Source: Polyangiaceae bacterium (GTDB lineage Bacteria; Myxococcota_A; Polyangia; Polyangiales; Polyangiaceae). Taken from it: a stretch of DNA of 34,548 bases. The position numbers and the translations under genes were made by a program. The notes under the pieces are model-generated. The model had not been told where the DNA came from. It made no database searches and saw only the letters and a list, made by a program, of their open reading frames with translations. The stretch's first letter is position 1. Each line of letters opens with the position of its first letter. The stretch lies in contig JALHPN010000085.1 of the NCBI GenBank assembly GCA_022842465.1, positions 1 through 34,548 of the forward strand. Direction: 5' to 3'. Positions 33,129 through 34,548 of the stretch are shown here, in pieces.

Positions 33129-34262
33129 GTGACGCCCACAGACGAGCTCGGAACGCTCCTCAGGCCCGCAGGCGGTGGGCTCTACCTCGTGTCCACGGGG
33201 CGCGAAGCGCAGCTCGCCCTCCAGCGCCGGCTGTACGGCGCGAGCTCCGAGGACGACGTGGACGCGCGCTTCCGGGCCGCCCTCGCGCGCATCCCGGAGG
33301 CGAAGGGCTTCGTGCTGGGGATCCCCTCCGACGTCGGGGCCGGGTTCCGTCGCGGCGCGAACCTCGGGCCGCAGGCGATCCGGACCCGCCTCCTCGAGGA
33401 CGAGCCTGCCTGGCCCTCCCGCGCCGAGGAGCTCGGCATCGTGGACATCGGCGACGTCTTCGTCGTCCCGCAGCTCCTCCACGACGACATGCTCTCGGAG
33501 GCGCAGAAGGACGCGACGCGGAAGGCGCTCTACCCGGGAGTGCCGGAGGCCGCGCGAGCGCGCCTGCCGGTCTCGCCGCTCTCGATCGCCGAGCGGGCGC
33601 TCGATCTCGTCTTCCAGCTCAATCCTCACATCGCGCCGTTCGTGCTCGGCGGTGATCACTCGAACGCGTGGCCGGTCGTGTCGGCCTTGTCGCGGGCGCG
33701 GAAGGATCGCTGGTCGATCGTCCAGCCCGACGCGCATACCGATCTCCTCGAGCACCGCCTCGGCGTCACGTATTGCTTCGCCACCTGGTCGTTCCACGCC
33801 AACGAGCTTCTCGGGCGCGACGGGCGGCTCGTCCAGGTGGGGACGCGGGCGTCGCGCCACGACCGGGGGCACTGGGAGGGCGGGCTCGGCGTGCGCCAGC
33901 TCTGGGCCGAGGAGTGCAACCGCGATCCCGACAAGGCGATCACGACGGTCCTCGAGCACCTCGCGTCGCGCGACGTCGCGAGCGTCTACTTCTCGAACGA
34001 CATCGACGGCACCGACGCGCGGTGGGCCGACGCGACCGGGACGCCCGAGGAGGGGGGACTCGAGCCGTCCTTCGTCATCGGTCTCATCCGTGCCCTCGGC
34101 GCGCGGTTCCAGCTGCTCGGCGGTGACATCATGGAGGTCGCGCCCCCGCTCCGCGACAAGCCCGATTCGACGGAGCGAACCGTGGGCCTCGCGGTGCGCT
34201 ACCTTCGAGAGACGATCGCCGCGGCGATGAAGGTCACGCCGCCGGCCGAGCCGATGCCCTGA
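33129..34262 (+). CDS. arginase-family ureohydrolase (arginase, agmatinase or formimidoylglutamase)
   Basis: The GTG start at 33129 gives 377 residues, longer than typical arginases (about 300) because of an N-terminal extension of about 55 residues. All six binuclear metal ligands of the family are visible: H177 in GGDHS, D201-H203-D205 in DAHTDL, and D291 and D293 in SNDIDGTD. The TGTPEEGGL block follows. The family hydrolyses guanidino or formimino substrates; the motifs are not enough to decide which, and the DGTD variant of the usual D-x-DP motif is atypical. It sits 28 bp downstream of birA, possibly on the same transcript. Confidence 0.92.
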   Translation: MTPTDELGTLLRPAGGGLYLVSTGREAQLALQRRLYGASSEDDVDARFRAALARIPEAKGFVLGIPSDVGAGFRRGANLGPQAIRTRLLEDEPAWPSRAEELGIVDIGDVFVVPQLLHDDMLSEAQKDATRKALYPGVPEAARARLPVSPLSIAERALDLVFQLNPHIAPFVLGGDHSNAWPVVSALSRARKDRWSIVQPDAHTDLLEHRLGVTYCFATWSFHANELLGRDGRLVQVGTRASRHDRGHWEGGLGVRQLWAEECNRDPDKAITTVLEHLASRDVASVYFSNDIDGTDARWADATGTPEEGGLEPSFVIGLIRALGARFQLLGGDIMEVAPPLRDKPDSTERTVGLAVRYLRETIAAAMKVTPPAEPMP

Positions 34263-34284
34263 CGGGGCAGCCCGAAGGACGAGC

Positions 34285-34548
34285 ATGAAGACGACGACCA
34301 TGTGGGGCAGGGGAGCGGCGGTCGCGGCGGCGGGGCTCTTGGCCGTCGCCTGCTTCACCAAGGGCTGCTCGAAGACCGACGGAGCCGCGACGAGCGAGAG
34401 GCCCGCGGAGGTGACGAAGGGCGCGCCCGCCACCTCGGTCGCGCCGGCGGTGCCGAGCGTCGCCCTCACGACGACCGCCCCCGCGCCGTCGGCGAGCGGT
34501 TCGGTCCCATCGCCGGCCGTCGCCGCGAAGCCGGCGGCCTCCGGCGCC
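34285..34548 (+). CDS. lipoprotein, 3' end outside window
   Basis: A GAAGGA ribosome site precedes ATG 34285 by 6 nt. The protein begins MKTTTMWGRGAAVAAAGLLAVAC, with lipobox LAVAC, and continues for 88 codons to the window edge without a stop. The visible mature part is Ala/Pro/Ser/Thr-rich and probably a disordered linker before a domain outside the window. No function can be given. It starts 22 bp after the arginase-family gene. Confidence 0.8.
   Translation, partial: MKTTTMWGRGAAVAAAGLLAVACFTKGCSKTDGAATSERPAEVTKGAPATSVAPAVPSVALTTTAPAPSASGSVPSPAVAAKPAASGA

Overview
The window is about 70% G+C with strongly G/C-biased third codon positions, many GTG starts, many lipoproteins, a eukaryote-like Ser/Thr kinase, several sensor kinases, an NtrC-type activator and an ECF sigma factor. 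This mix suggests chromosomal DNA of a myxobacterium (Myxococcota, probably a Polyangia relative); that is inference, as there is no rRNA or marker gene to confirm it. I see no tRNA, rRNA, CRISPR array, phage or insertion sequence. Genes are densely packed, and no gene-free stretch exceeds 300 bp.

Region 1 (1-9320, minus strand): a VIT/VWA-domain protein cut by the window edge, a Gly-rich lipoprotein, a giant UvrA-like protein made of two complete UvrA units in tandem (four ATPase cassettes), and an unrecognised 306-residue protein built from three equally spaced 59-residue repeats. Region 2 (9551-17930, minus strand): one tight six-gene unit transcribed in the order ABC protein, HlyD-like adaptor, TolC-like channel, membrane sensor kinase, NtrC-type activator, single receiver protein. 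Most junctions overlap or nearly overlap, so an exporter and its presumed control circuit look co-expressed. The ATPase domain of the ABC protein has lost several catalytic motifs. The same 15-bp palindrome, GTTGC-N5-GCAAC, lies upstream of this operon and upstream of the triple-repeat gene, and I found it nowhere else in the window.

Region 3 (18114-24456): an L,D-transpeptidase lipoprotein and a small secreted SnoaL/NTF2-like protein on the minus strand. On the plus strand are a beta-barrel protein, a monoheme cytochrome c lipoprotein, a PEGA-like envelope protein, and a coupled set of predicted outer-membrane protein, ECF sigma factor and single-pass membrane protein. The last carries a 13-copy hexanucleotide repeat that encodes an Ala-Gly tract. 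Region 4 (24467-31289): a soluble histidine kinase divergent from a Ser/Thr kinase with a predicted extracytoplasmic beta-propeller, then a CPBP-family intramembrane protease that resembles myxosortases, a HAD phosphatase, and a REC-PAS-kinase-REC hybrid whose ATP-binding motifs look degenerate. Region 5 (31387-34548, plus strand): nadC, birA, an arginase-family ureohydrolase with all metal ligands, and the start of another lipoprotein.

The strongest candidates for undescribed biology are the exporter/two-component operon, the triple-repeat protein and the palindrome they share.
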